Shown here piece after piece: positions 21,089 to 30,180 of a DNA stretch of 64,000 bases. The translations under genes and the position numbers were made by a program. The notes under the pieces are model-generated. The model was given only the letters and a program-made list of their open reading frames with translations. It had not been told where the DNA came from and searched no databases. The number at the start of each line of letters is the position of its first letter. Within the stretch, counting starts at the first letter, position 1. The stretch comes from Ornithobacterium rhinotracheale (GTDB lineage Bacteria > Bacteroidota > Bacteroidia > Flavobacteriales > Weeksellaceae), in the NCBI RefSeq assembly GCF_004088395.1, contig NZ_CP035107.1:2061001-2125000 (forward strand). Direction: 5' to 3'.

Positions 21089-21697
21089 ATGAAAAACAAA
21101 TTTATCTTAACAGCAGTTTTATGCTTAGCATTCAGCGTGAGTTTTGCGCAAATTGGAGGATTTTTACAAGACACTCGATTTGGTGTAAAGGCAGGGCTTA
21201 ACTATTCAAGAGTCAAAGACATTCATTCAGAATCTGGGTCTAGACTTGGGTTCAACGCTGGGGTGCAGGCTTTAATCCCTGTGTCTTATGGCAACGAATT
21301 TTTCATTCAGCCAGAGATTACCTATTCGCAAAAAGGGGAGTCTAACGAAATTTCAGGAGAAGGCAAGGAGGTGTATCGTATGGACTATATTGATGTTCCT
21401 GTGCTATTTAAAGCCTACTTCTCTGAAAGAGATACGGATTTCTTTGCTTTATTTGGCCCTAAGTTCTCATTTTTAATTGATGATAGCATTAAAAATCCCT
21501 TAGAAAAAGGTGAGCGCTACCACAGTGATGAGTATAATAAATTTGACTTTGGCTTGGTTGGCGGTGTAGGCTTCTCTTATTTAAGAAACTGGGAAGTAGA
21601 TGCCCGCATTGAATACGGCTTTATGGACACTAACAAGACTCAAAAGGACAGTAATAATAATGTCGTTACTAGTTTATCGCTATCTTATATTTTCTAA
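21089..21697 (+). CDS. outer-membrane beta-barrel protein, PorT-like
   Basis: Secreted 202-residue protein with signal peptide MKNKFILTAVLCLAFSVSFA ending before QIGG. The rest reads as alternating strands with the family motifs FGVKAGLNYS, FNAGVQALIPV and YIDVPVLFKAYF, and ends in an aromatic residue (SLSYIF), as expected for a small outer-membrane barrel. It belongs to the broad porin-family/PorT-like group; ligand unknown. A strong terminator follows. Confidence 0.85.
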   Translation: MKNKFILTAVLCLAFSVSFAQIGGFLQDTRFGVKAGLNYSRVKDIHSESGSRLGFNAGVQALIPVSYGNEFFIQPEITYSQKGESNEISGEGKEVYRMDYIDVPVLFKAYFSERDTDFFALFGPKFSFLIDDSIKNPLEKGERYHSDEYNKFDFGLVGGVGFSYLRNWEVDARIEYGFMDTNKTQKDSNNNVVTSLSLSYIF

Positions 21698-21718
21698 ATT
21701 AAAGACGATAAAATAAAG

Positions 21719-21752
21719 AAAAGGCTTTTCAATTATTTTTGAAAAGCCTTTT
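21719..21752. terminator. bidirectional terminator
   Basis: A perfect 14-bp stem (AAAAGGCTTTTCAA with TTGAAAAGCCTTTT) around a 6-base loop and followed by T8, between convergent genes (the barrel protein and tdk). Confidence 0.9.
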
Positions 21753-21761
21753 TTTTATAAC

Positions 21762-22352
21762 CTATTTTTCTTGTTCCTTCCTTAATTCATCCCAAAAAAC
21801 AGCGCGGCTCAGTGGTTCATACTCTGCTCGCTCACCTAGCTCCACGAGCTTATCACTTTTAATTTTTCGGTGAGAGTAATTGGCCAAATTCCCTGTTTTC
21901 ATACAAATGGCGTGCACCTTAGTTACATACTCTGCTACGGCCATCAGGTTAGGCATTGGGCCAAATGGTCGCCCTTTAAAATCCATATCTAGCCCTGCAA
22001 TGATTACCCTTTTCCCAGAGTTGGCCAAAAGGTTTGCCACTTCCACTATACCCTCATCAAAAAACTGCGCTTCATCAATCCCCACTACATCGCAATCGCT
22101 TGCTAAAATTGGCAAATTGGAGCTTGCCTCTATGGGGGTGGCTCGTTTTTTATTTTCATCGTGCGAAACCACATCTTGCTCATCATAGCGCGTATCTAGG
22201 GCAGGTTTAAAGATTTCCACCTTTTGCCCAGCCAGCTCGGCGCGTTTTATTCTACGGATTAATTCCTCTGTTTTGCCAGAGAACATAGAGCCACAGATTA
22301 CTTCAATCCAGCCAGTATTTTTTGCGTGATTTATGGTATTCTCTAAAAACAT
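21762..22352 (-). CDS. tdk: thymidine kinase
   Basis: Type II thymidine kinase of the nucleotide salvage pathway, 196 residues. The Walker A loop is [12 protein letters not shown]. The Walker B/lid region has [10 protein letters not shown]. The substrate loop is about [26 protein letters not shown]; in this form only part of the usual zinc cysteines remain. It is a single gene, with about 190 bases without coding between it and recA. Confidence 0.95.
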   Translation of the reverse strand: MFLENTINHAKNTGWIEVICGSMFSGKTEELIRRIKRAELAGQKVEIFKPALDTRYDEQDVVSHDENKKRATPIEASSNLPILASDCDVVGIDEAQFFDEGIVEVANLLANSGKRVIIAGLDMDFKGRPFGPMPNLMAVAEYVTKVHAICMKTGNLANYSHRKIKSDKLVELGERAEYEPLSRAVFWDELRKEQEK

Positions 22353-22497
22353 AGGGCAAATTTACAATCTAATTTTTTTATTTCACCACATATTTGATTT
22401 GGTTTTTTGCAGAGATATTTTATGTACAAATTTTAATTTTTATGAGCAAAAAATTTTTTCTGCACATTGTGATTTCTCTATTTTCTGACTAAAAAAA

Positions 22498-22516
22498 CCG
22501 CTCACTGCGTGAGCGG
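22498..22516 (-). terminator. recA terminator
   Basis: An 8-bp stem CCGCTCAC/GTGAGCGG with a 3-base loop. Read on the minus strand it is followed by seven T, 30 bases after the recA stop. Confidence 0.85.
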
Positions 22517-22545
22517 ATTTTCAAAACCGTGTAATATATGCTTTC

Positions 22546-23547
22546 TTATTTTTTCTCTAACTCTTCTTTAATCTTAGCTTCTAGCTCTTCGGCTAATTCT
22601 GGATTATCTTTAAGCACGGCACGCACGGCATCACGGCCTTGCCCCAGCTTAGTCTCGCCATAGGAGTACCACGAACCGCTCTTTTTAATGATACCTAAAT
22701 CAGTGGCGATATCTAGAATTTCGCCTGTTTTAGACACCCCTTCCCCGTACATAATATCAAACTCGGCACTGCGGAATGGTGGCGCTACTTTGTTTTTAAC
22801 TACCTTAACGCGTGTCAAGTTACCAATCACATCATTCCCGTCCTTAATTTGGGTGGAGCGGCGAATGTCTAAACGCACCGAGGCATAGAATTTAAGGGCA
22901 TTCCCTCCTGTGGTGGTTTCTGGGCTACCGAACATTACACCGATTTTCTCTCTCAGCTGGTTGATGAATATGGCGGTACACTTAGTTTTATTAATAGTAC
23001 CCGTGAGTTTCCTCAATGCTTGGGACATTAATCGTGCTTGCAAGCCCACTTTGGAATCTCCCATATCGCCATCAATTTCTGATTTTGGGGTAAGTGCCGC
23101 CACGGAGTCAATCACGATGATATCTATCGCGCCCGAGCGTATTAAGTTATCGGCAATTTCAAGGGCCTGCTCCCCGTTATCTGGCTGCGAGATGATTAAA
23201 TGCTCTACATCTACGCCTAGTTTTTCGGCATAATAGCGGTCAAAAGCGTGCTCCGCATCAATAAAAGCGGCGATGCCTCCTGCCTTTTGAGCCTCCGCAA
23301 TGGCGTGTATGGCGAGGGTTGTTTTCCCAGAAGACTCGGGCCCATAGATTTCCACAATCCGCCCGCGCGGATATCCGCCCACGCCCAAGGCTATATCTAG
23401 ACCTAGCGAGCCAGTGGGGATTACGGCAATATCTTCATCTATGGCCTTATCGCCCATCATCATCACGGCGCCTTTCCCATAGTTTTTATCCATTTTATCT
23501 AGCACCAATTGGAGTGCTTTTCGTTTTGCTTCGTCTATTTCGCTCAT
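22546..23547 (-). CDS. recA: recombinase RecA
   Basis: Strand-exchange ATPase of homologous recombination and SOS control, 333 residues. Walker A is [14 protein letters not shown] and Walker B is [12 protein letters not shown]. The DNA-binding loop motifs ([18 protein letters not shown] and [16 protein letters not shown]) are intact. The C-terminus is short and acidic-basic ([13 protein letters not shown]). bcp ends 5 bases upstream on the same strand, so both may share a message. Confidence 0.98.
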   Translation of the reverse strand: MSEIDEAKRKALQLVLDKMDKNYGKGAVMMMGDKAIDEDIAVIPTGSLGLDIALGVGGYPRGRIVEIYGPESSGKTTLAIHAIAEAQKAGGIAAFIDAEHAFDRYYAEKLGVDVEHLIISQPDNGEQALEIADNLIRSGAIDIIVIDSVAALTPKSEIDGDMGDSKVGLQARLMSQALRKLTGTINKTKCTAIFINQLREKIGVMFGSPETTTGGNALKFYASVRLDIRRSTQIKDGNDVIGNLTRVKVVKNKVAPPFRSAEFDIMYGEGVSKTGEILDIATDLGIIKKSGSWYSYGETKLGQGRDAVRAVLKDNPELAEELEAKIKEELEKK

Positions 23548-23552
23548 ATTTT

Positions 23553-24017
23553 TTATTTTTCTGAATTTAAAATTTGATTTGCGTGGTCTTTTGTTTTTAC
23601 TTTTTCAATTACGCGCTCCACCACGCCATTCTCGTTGATGATGAATGTTACGCGGTGAATTCCATCATAAGTTCTGCCCATAAACTTTTTCTCGCCCCAT
23701 ACGCCAAATGCATCTATAATTTGCCTATCCACATCAGCGATTATAGGGAATTTAAAGTCATATTTATCACTAAATTTTCGTTGTTTTTCCACCGAATCGG
23801 CACTCACACCTATCACCTGATAGCCCTGCGCGTGGAGCGCTTCGAGGTTATCATTAATATTGCAAGCTTCCGCGGTGCACCCTGGGGTGCTGGCCTTGGG
23901 GTAGAAAAAAACGACTAACTTTTGATTTTCAAACTCGGTGGAGTTATGCTCCTTTCCATACTGGTCTACACCACTAAAAGGCGGCATTTTATCACCTACT
24001 TGTAAGATTTTTTTCAT
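23553..24017 (-). CDS. bcp: thioredoxin-dependent thiol peroxidase (Bcp)
   Basis: Atypical peroxiredoxin of the Bcp/PrxQ group, 154 residues from [16 protein letters not shown]. Peroxidatic Cys47 and the nearby resolving Cys52 are in [11 protein letters not shown]. It removes lipid and organic hydroperoxides with thioredoxin as donor. It lies directly upstream of recA with a 5-base gap, which suggests co-transcription. The longer frame would add five residues and is less likely. Confidence 0.94.
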   Translation of the reverse strand: MKKILQVGDKMPPFSGVDQYGKEHNSTEFENQKLVVFFYPKASTPGCTAEACNINDNLEALHAQGYQVIGVSADSVEKQRKFSDKYDFKFPIIADVDRQIIDAFGVWGEKKFMGRTYDGIHRVTFIINENGVVERVIEKVKTKDHANQILNSEK

Positions 24018-24073
24018 TTGGTAAAGGTACATTTTTTTTCTAGTTTTTTTATCATTTAAATAGATTTTAAGAT

Positions 24074-24106
24074 TTGCAAAAATATAGATTAAAATATTTA
24101 TCTTTG
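24074..24106 (+). promoter_or_regulatory. promoter of the split small membrane-protein gene
   Basis: TTG (24074-24076), 22 bases, then TATCTTTG (24099-24106): a good match to the Bacteroidota promoter pattern. The ATG follows 15 bases later. The promoter is intact although the gene behind it is interrupted. Confidence 0.55.
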
Positions 24107-24121
24107 GTAAAAATTAAAAAC

Positions 24122-24554
24122 ATGAATATTCGTCAAAAAATCCTTTTTACCACTCTAGTACTCGTTGAGCTAGCGAGCGTTGTGCTATGGTTTATGGAAA
24201 AAATTGATTTAAACCCGTAGTGCATTATAAAAAAGGTTGCTCATGTGACGGAAGAATAGTGAATTTTACTGGTTTTCAATTAAATAAAATTACAAGCCGC
24301 CTAGGGACAAGTTGCAATTTTATTTTTATCTAAAATTGAAAGGCTCGTTTGCAGCGAAGAAAACGAAAATTTTTCCTTTCTTTGGGAATATTGGCGAAAA
24401 TGATCTTCCTGATTATCATTCAATATCACAATAAATTAATCTCATTTGGATAATGCACTACGGGTTTGATTTAATTGTATTTGTATTAATCATGGCTATC
24501 GTGGGGCTAGGCATCGGATGGGGCGTAAATAAACTTTCGGATTCGGAAAAATAA
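24122..24554 (+). pseudogene. small two-helix membrane protein split by a miniature transposon
   Basis: The 5' part (24122-24212) encodes MNIRQKILFTTLVLVELAS and continues to LWFMEKIDL. After a 253-bp element and one copy of its 9-bp target duplication, the frame resumes as IVFVLIMAIVGLGIGWGVNK and stops at 24554. Removing the element plus one repeat restores one open frame of about 56 residues with two hydrophobic segments. As it stands, translation ends at TAG 24218-24220 inside the element after 32 residues. I do not recognise the family. Confidence 0.8.
24213..24465. mobile_element. MITE related to the IS at 48.9 kb
   Basis: A 253-bp non-coding element with 16-bp perfect terminal inverted repeats ACCCGTAGTGCATTAT. 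It is flanked by direct copies of TTGATTTAA (24204-24212 and 24466-24474). Its two ends also match the two different subterminal sequences of the IS at 48879-49855 (AAAAAAGGTTGC on one side, ATGAG and ATTAAT on the other), so that IS or a relative probably moves it. The interior holds an imperfect inverted repeat around 24280-24340 and no transposase remnant. Confidence 0.88.
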
Positions 24555-24635
24555 TCTACTTTTTTCATTAAAAGCAAGCACATAATGTTAATAAATTGCA
24601 ACTTTTCACAGAATATTTCTATATTTGGGGGAATT

Positions 24636-26780
24636 ATGAGTTTTTTAAACAAGAAAAATAGCTTTTTATACAGTTTTTTATGCGGGGCTTTTTGCATGAT
24701 TTATGCGCAAAATGTATCTCTAGAGGATGCCATTTATTTCAAATATTCGCCTAAATCCATTGAAGGCGGACAATCTCTGAACGATGACGAGCACTACACG
24801 CTACTCACGCCCGAAGGTATTTCTAAATTTAGCTATAAAAATACTGAAAAAGTGGCAGATTTATCCAAAGGACGCTATAGCGATTACAGCTTTAGCCCAG
24901 ATGAAAATCTACTTTTGCTTGAAAAAAGTCCAGAGAAAATTTATCGCCGCTCTAAAAGAGCAAAATATGCTGTGAAAAATTTAAAAACGGGACAAGTCGA
25001 ACCGATTTTTAAAGGAAATAAAATCCAAGAGCCTACTTTTTCGCCCGATGGAACAAAAGTTGCTTTTGTGTTTGAGAATAATTTATATTACCAAAATTTA
25101 GCTACTCAAAAAGTTACACAAGTTTCTGCAGATGGTAAGAAAAACGAAATCATCAATGGAGTAGCAGATTGGGTGTATGAGGAGGAGTTTTCGTTTGTGC
25201 GAGCATTTGACTGGAGTGCAGATGGGCAATATCTAGCTTATTTAAAGTTTGATGAAAGCCAAGTGCCTGTGATGAATATTGATGTGTATCGCAGAGGGAT
25301 TTATCCAGATGAATTAAGCTTTAAATATCCTAAAGCGGGCGAAAAAAATTCTGTGGTGAGTGCAGAGGTGTACAACCTCAACGACCAAAAAACTGCAACG
25401 GTGAATCTGGCTGAATACAAAGATTTCTATATTCCAAGAATTCAGTTTAATCCATATAATGATGATTTATATCTTTTGGTTTCAAACAGGCACCAGAACC
25501 AAGTAGATGTTTTGCAATACAATCCAGCAAATAATCAAGTAAAAAAGCTTTTTTCTGAAAAAGACAAGGCGTGGATAGATACCGATCATTTTATTTTTAA
25601 ATTCCTAGACAAAGATAGCTTCTTATGGGGAAGCGAGCGCGACGGGTTCCGCCATTTGTATCGTTACAATACGCATGGCAAACTGCTCGGGCAAGTAACT
25701 AAAGGCAACTGGGAGGTAACTGAGTTTTATGGCTACGATCCTAAGTCTAAAAAAATATTTTTCCAATCTACTGAGCCTGGCAGCATCAACCGCGGTGTCT
25801 ACTCCGTCAATCTAAACGGCAAGGATAAAAAAACTTTGGCTACACAAAAGGGAATTAATTCAGCTTTATTTAGCAAAAACTTTCGTTATTTTATTCTCAC
25901 GCACAGCCAAGCCAACAAAGTACCTGTCTACACACTCAACGACGGAAACTCGGGCAAAGTGATTCGTGTGCTTGAGGATAATAAGGAAACGGAACAGAGA
26001 ATTGCTCAAACCAATTTTTCGCCAAAGGAATTTAGTGTAATTCATGTAAATGGCCAAGAGTTAAACGCTTACATGATTAAGCCTAAAGACTTTAATCCAA
26101 AGAAAAAATATCCACTTTTAATGTATTTATACAACGGCCCTGGTAGCCAAGAAGTAAAAAATGCAAGTTTTGATTATTATTTTTGGTGGTTTCAATACTT
26201 GGCAAGCCATGGCTACATTGTCGCCGTGGTAGACGGTCGTGGAACAGGATATAAAGGAGCTGCTTTCAAAAAAGTGACTTACAAAAATCTTGGAAAATTA
26301 GAATTGGAAGACCAAATCGCTGCCGCGAAATATTTCGGATCATTACCTTATGTGGATAAAACTAGAATCGGTATGTTTGGCTGGAGTTTTGGGGGCTACA
26401 TGACGCTACTTGCGATGACCAAAGGAGCAGACACCTTCAAAACAGGGATTTCCGTGGCTCCTGTAACCAATTGGAGATTGTATGACACCGTATATACCGA
26501 GCGTTTCCTACAAACACCACAAGAAAACGAAGCGGGCTATGAGGACAACTCCCCTCTTAATTATGCTAATTTACTTAAAGGGAATTTGCTCCTGATTCAC
26601 GGCTCGGCAGACGACAATGTACATTTGCAAAATTCAATGTTGATGAACGAGGCTCTTGTGCAAAATAATAAGGATTTTGATTTTATGGTTTATCCCGACA
26701 AAAACCATGGAATCTATGGCGGAAACACTCGCTTACATTTATTCAGAAAAATCAGTAATTACATATTTAAAAACTTATAA
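24636..26780 (+). CDS. dipeptidyl peptidase IV family serine peptidase
   Basis: S9 family peptidase of 714 residues from MSFLNKKNSF. A signal peptide ends MIYAQ at about residue 25. A DPP IV beta-propeller domain fills about 50-480 and has the Glu motif VYEEEF. The alpha/beta-hydrolase domain follows. The nucleophile is Ser584 in GWSFGGY, with SADDNVH and DKNHGI supplying Asp and His. It removes Xaa-Pro or similar dipeptides in the periplasm. Three peptide transporters follow directly, so the block probably takes up the products. Confidence 0.93.
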   Translation: MSFLNKKNSFLYSFLCGAFCMIYAQNVSLEDAIYFKYSPKSIEGGQSLNDDEHYTLLTPEGISKFSYKNTEKVADLSKGRYSDYSFSPDENLLLLEKSPEKIYRRSKRAKYAVKNLKTGQVEPIFKGNKIQEPTFSPDGTKVAFVFENNLYYQNLATQKVTQVSADGKKNEIINGVADWVYEEEFSFVRAFDWSADGQYLAYLKFDESQVPVMNIDVYRRGIYPDELSFKYPKAGEKNSVVSAEVYNLNDQKTATVNLAEYKDFYIPRIQFNPYNDDLYLLVSNRHQNQVDVLQYNPANNQVKKLFSEKDKAWIDTDHFIFKFLDKDSFLWGSERDGFRHLYRYNTHGKLLGQVTKGNWEVTEFYGYDPKSKKIFFQSTEPGSINRGVYSVNLNGKDKKTLATQKGINSALFSKNFRYFILTHSQANKVPVYTLNDGNSGKVIRVLEDNKETEQRIAQTNFSPKEFSVIHVNGQELNAYMIKPKDFNPKKKYPLLMYLYNGPGSQEVKNASFDYYFWWFQYLASHGYIVAVVDGRGTGYKGAAFKKVTYKNLGKLELEDQIAAAKYFGSLPYVDKTRIGMFGWSFGGYMTLLAMTKGADTFKTGISVAPVTNWRLYDTVYTERFLQTPQENEAGYEDNSPLNYANLLKGNLLLIHGSADDNVHLQNSMLMNEALVQNNKDFDFMVYPDKNHGIYGGNTRLHLFRKISNYIFKNL

Positions 26781-26791
26781 ACTTTAAACCT

Positions 26792-28339
26792 ATGAGTATT
26801 TCATTAAACCAAAACAATTTACCGAACGGGATACCTCAGAAAGAGATTTTAGGTCATCCAGCGGGATTATTCGTGCTATTCTTTTCAGAAATGTGGGAGC
26901 GTTTCTGCTACTATGGCATGCGTACTTTGCTTACACTTTATGTGGTAAAAGCTTTATTGCAATCAGATGCTACGGCATTTTCCATCTACGGAGCCTACAC
27001 AGGTCTTGTATATGCAGCACCAGTATTGGGAGGCTGGGTTGCCGACCATGTTCTTGGATATAAATACTCCGTACTCTTCGGGGGAATCATGATGATGATT
27101 GGGGAAATGCTGATCCTCGGTCCTCACTTTCTGGGCACAAGCGTGCAAGAAACGGGGCTCACTTGGCTCTACATAGGTATGGCAATCATCATTGTAGGGA
27201 ATGGCTACTTCAAAGCAAATATTTCCTCTATTGTAGGAAAACTCTACAAGGATAACGATGTGAGACGAGATTCTGGTTTCACCATTTTCTATATCGGAAT
27301 TAATCTTGGAGCATTGCTTGCTACGCTTATCGCAGGATGGGTGGGAGAAGTTTATGGCTACGAATATGGTTTCGGATTGGCTGGTATCGGAATGCTTTGC
27401 GGTATCTTTATCTTCTATGCAGGTAGAAAATTATACGGACACGTTGCTGAACCTCCTGCAAATTTAAACAACAAAGTAGTAGGTCCGCTTACAAGATTCC
27501 ATGTTACTATTTTAGCTTCAATTGCAATTATTCCATTATTATATCTTTTAATTCAATACAACACGCTGGTAGGATACCTAATGGTTGTCGTTGCACTTTA
27601 TGTGCTTTACACACTGCTTTCTGCGGGAATTAAAGGTGGCAAAATCCTGAGAGATAGAATGATTATTTTTGTAATTCTATGTTTATTAAATATCATTTTC
27701 TGGGCATTTTTTGAACAAGCGGGGACATCGCTCACACTCTTTGCAGAGAGAAATGTAGACAGACAAAACTTCTTAGGCTTCTGGAACATCACAGCTGCTC
27801 AAACACAAGTATTTAACGCATTTTACATCATCGCAATGGGTTCAGTTTTCTCAATGCTTTGGATTAAATTAGATAAATTAAAACTTAACCCAAATATTCC
27901 TGCTAAATTCGGAATTGGTATTGTACTAGTAGGTATCGGTTTCTTGGTTCCTAAATTATTCCCAATTAGCCCACTATATACTGTATCTATTTGGGCATTG
28001 GTTCTATTATACTTTTGCCACACTATTGGAGAGTTATTTTTATCTCCTATTGGGCTTTCCATGGTAACTAAATTAGCCCCTAAAAACATGACAGGTACTC
28101 TGATGGGAGCATGGTTCTTATCTCTTGCGGGAGCAAATTATGTTGCGGGTAGTATTCTTGCGCCACTCACAGGAACTGGCGGAGAGGAAAATGCAGCAGA
28201 TGTTGTGATGACGCCAGCACAGAGCTTGGCTCAGTATCTAGAAGTATTTGGCAAGTTTGGCTACATCGCCGTGGGCTGTGGTCTTGTGGTACTTTTAGCT
28301 TCTCCATTCTTAAATAAATTAATGCACGGAATTAAATAA
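26792..28339 (+). CDS. POT family peptide transporter (first of three)
   Basis: Proton-coupled di/tripeptide symporter of the major facilitator superfamily, 515 residues, about 12-14 helices. The POT signatures are present: ExxERFxYYG as EMWERFCYYGMRTLL, and the PTR2 region FYIGINLGALLATLIAGWVGE. The start is 11 bases after the peptidase stop, so peptidase and transporter are one operon. A terminator follows. Confidence 0.94.
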   Translation: MSISLNQNNLPNGIPQKEILGHPAGLFVLFFSEMWERFCYYGMRTLLTLYVVKALLQSDATAFSIYGAYTGLVYAAPVLGGWVADHVLGYKYSVLFGGIMMMIGEMLILGPHFLGTSVQETGLTWLYIGMAIIIVGNGYFKANISSIVGKLYKDNDVRRDSGFTIFYIGINLGALLATLIAGWVGEVYGYEYGFGLAGIGMLCGIFIFYAGRKLYGHVAEPPANLNNKVVGPLTRFHVTILASIAIIPLLYLLIQYNTLVGYLMVVVALYVLYTLLSAGIKGGKILRDRMIIFVILCLLNIIFWAFFEQAGTSLTLFAERNVDRQNFLGFWNITAAQTQVFNAFYIIAMGSVFSMLWIKLDKLKLNPNIPAKFGIGIVLVGIGFLVPKLFPISPLYTVSIWALVLLYFCHTIGELFLSPIGLSMVTKLAPKNMTGTLMGAWFLSLAGANYVAGSILAPLTGTGGEENAADVVMTPAQSLAQYLEVFGKFGYIAVGCGLVVLLASPFLNKLMHGIK

Positions 28340-28358
28340 TTTTGATTCTAGTAGATAT

Positions 28359-28390
28359 AAAAAAGCTACTTCTTTGGGAGTAGCTTTTTT
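28359..28390 (+). terminator. rho-independent terminator
   Basis: A stem of 12-14 bp (AAAAAAGCTACT with AGTAGCTTTTTT) after the first POT gene, ending in six T. Confidence 0.85.
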
Positions 28391-28502
28391 CAAATATAAT
28401 TAATGGAAAAAACGACTTGAAAGAAAAAAATACCAAACTTTTAATTCTTTTCGAAAAAAAACACTACTTTTACCGCGTTTTAAAAATAAAACATTTTCGA
28501 CA

Positions 28503-29987
28503 ATGGAAGAAAACAAAAAAACTTTGATGGAAAACATTATGACCATAAAACCAGCTTTTTGGTTAGCGAGTTTTATGGAGCTTATGGAACGATGGGCTTG
28601 GTACGGGCTCTTTGGTGTATTCTCATTGTACTTGGTAGCAAGTACCGACGAAGGAGGGCTTGGCTTTGATCATATAAAAAAAGCCTCTATTATGTCCGAA
28701 ATCACAGCACTGCTCTACTTTTTACCCCTATTTCTTGGAGTAATCGCCGATAGAATTGGCTACAAATTATCATTAATCATAGCCTATGTAATCATGATTA
28801 TTGGCTACTATTTCTTGGGGCATGCCAGCAGCTACTGGAGCGTATATTTCTTATTTCTATTGGTAGCTTTAGGAGCTGCCATGTTTAAACCTGTGGCTTC
28901 TGGAATTGTTTCTAAATCAACGAATAAAGACAACGGAACCATAGGGTTCGGGATTTTCTACATGATGGTAAACATCGGTGGATTCGTAGGTCCAGCTTCA
29001 TCTTCCTACCTCAGAACTACTTTTGGATGGAAATTAATTTTTGTTCAAGCTGCAGTGGTAATTGCCATCAACCTGTTTTTAGTCGTTTTCTTCTTTAAAG
29101 AACCAGAAAGGCAAGTTTATAAAAAAGAAAGCATCGGTGTAGAGATTAAAAACTCGCTCAACAATATCTGGGAGGCACTTAAAGATACAAAACTCACCGT
29201 GCTTTTAATCCTCATGATTGGATTCTGGACTATGTTTAATCAGTTGTTCTATACTTTGCCAAACTTTATCACCGATTGGGTAGATTCGGCACCATTGAGC
29301 AATTGGATCAATCAAAACTTGCCAGCACTCTCTAATACTTTAACCGAAAACGGGCAAGTAAAAGCAGAATGGTTTACCAATATCGATGCTCTGATGATTG
29401 TATTCCTACAAATCTTCGTTTCGTATTTTGCGACTAAAATGCGACATGTAAGTGCCATGATTCGAGGTTTCATCATTGCCTCTATCGGGATTGGGCTTAC
29501 CTTCTACACGCACAATTTTATGTACACCATCATCGGTACCATGATTTTTGCCATTGGAGAAATGACGACCAACCCTACTTTCTCTTCATTTATCGCATTG
29601 ATTTCGCCTAAAGGTAAAGAAGCTTTGTACCAAGGTACTTATTTCTTACCAGTAGCTGTAGGTAATTACTTAACAGGCTTTATTTCAGGAAACTTATACG
29701 AAGCTTGGTCAGACAAATTAGGTCTTTGCCAAAGATACATGGCAGAAAAAGGAATCCCAATGCCAAAAGTAGGCGACGGCTTTACCAAAAGAGATTACTT
29801 TGCCCTAGCCGAACAAAAATTAGGCTTAACACATTGGCAACTCACCGATTTGCTTTGGGATACTTATTCGCCAAATAAAATCTGGTATGTGATTGTGGGC
29901 GTGGGGGCGATCACCATCGTTGCTCTTTCCATCTACGACCGAGTGGTGATAAGACCAAGAGAGAAAAAGCATTTGCTTGACGAATAA
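28503..29987 (+). CDS. POT/MFS family transporter (second of three)
   Basis: Membrane transporter of 494 residues related to the POT family but divergent. The first signature reads FMELMERWAWYGLFGVFSLY, keeping ExxER but not the FYYG. FYMMVNIGGFVGPASSSYLR replaces the usual PTR2 motif. Substrate may differ from that of its two neighbours; peptides are the best guess from position. It has its own upstream gap and downstream terminator. Confidence 0.88.
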   Translation: MEENKKTLMENIMTIKPAFWLASFMELMERWAWYGLFGVFSLYLVASTDEGGLGFDHIKKASIMSEITALLYFLPLFLGVIADRIGYKLSLIIAYVIMIIGYYFLGHASSYWSVYFLFLLVALGAAMFKPVASGIVSKSTNKDNGTIGFGIFYMMVNIGGFVGPASSSYLRTTFGWKLIFVQAAVVIAINLFLVVFFFKEPERQVYKKESIGVEIKNSLNNIWEALKDTKLTVLLILMIGFWTMFNQLFYTLPNFITDWVDSAPLSNWINQNLPALSNTLTENGQVKAEWFTNIDALMIVFLQIFVSYFATKMRHVSAMIRGFIIASIGIGLTFYTHNFMYTIIGTMIFAIGEMTTNPTFSSFIALISPKGKEALYQGTYFLPVAVGNYLTGFISGNLYEAWSDKLGLCQRYMAEKGIPMPKVGDGFTKRDYFALAEQKLGLTHWQLTDLLWDTYSPNKIWYVIVGVGAITIVALSIYDRVVIRPREKKHLLDE

Positions 29988-30017
29988 AAAATACCAAAAA
30001 ATCATTTTTTAACAATT

Positions 30018-30057
30018 AAAATAAAGGTTTCATTTAGAAAAATGAAACCTTTATTTT
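30018..30057 (+). terminator. rho-independent terminator
   Basis: A perfect 18-bp stem with a 4-base loop, beginning AAAATAAAGG and ending CCTTTATTTT, between the second and third POT genes. Confidence 0.85.
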
Positions 30058-30180
30058 TTAGCTTAAACCCTTAATTCATTGTTCTTTTTGGGCTAAATCA
30101 TTATTTTTTTAGCTATCGTAAAAAATTTTATTATTTTTACGGAATTAAAATTTTAAACAGAAAATAAAAAAATCAAATTA

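Noticed and set aside
22498-22516. CCGCTCAC hairpin as a LexA or other operator
   Set aside because: Its position after recA and the T run on the minus strand fit a terminator.
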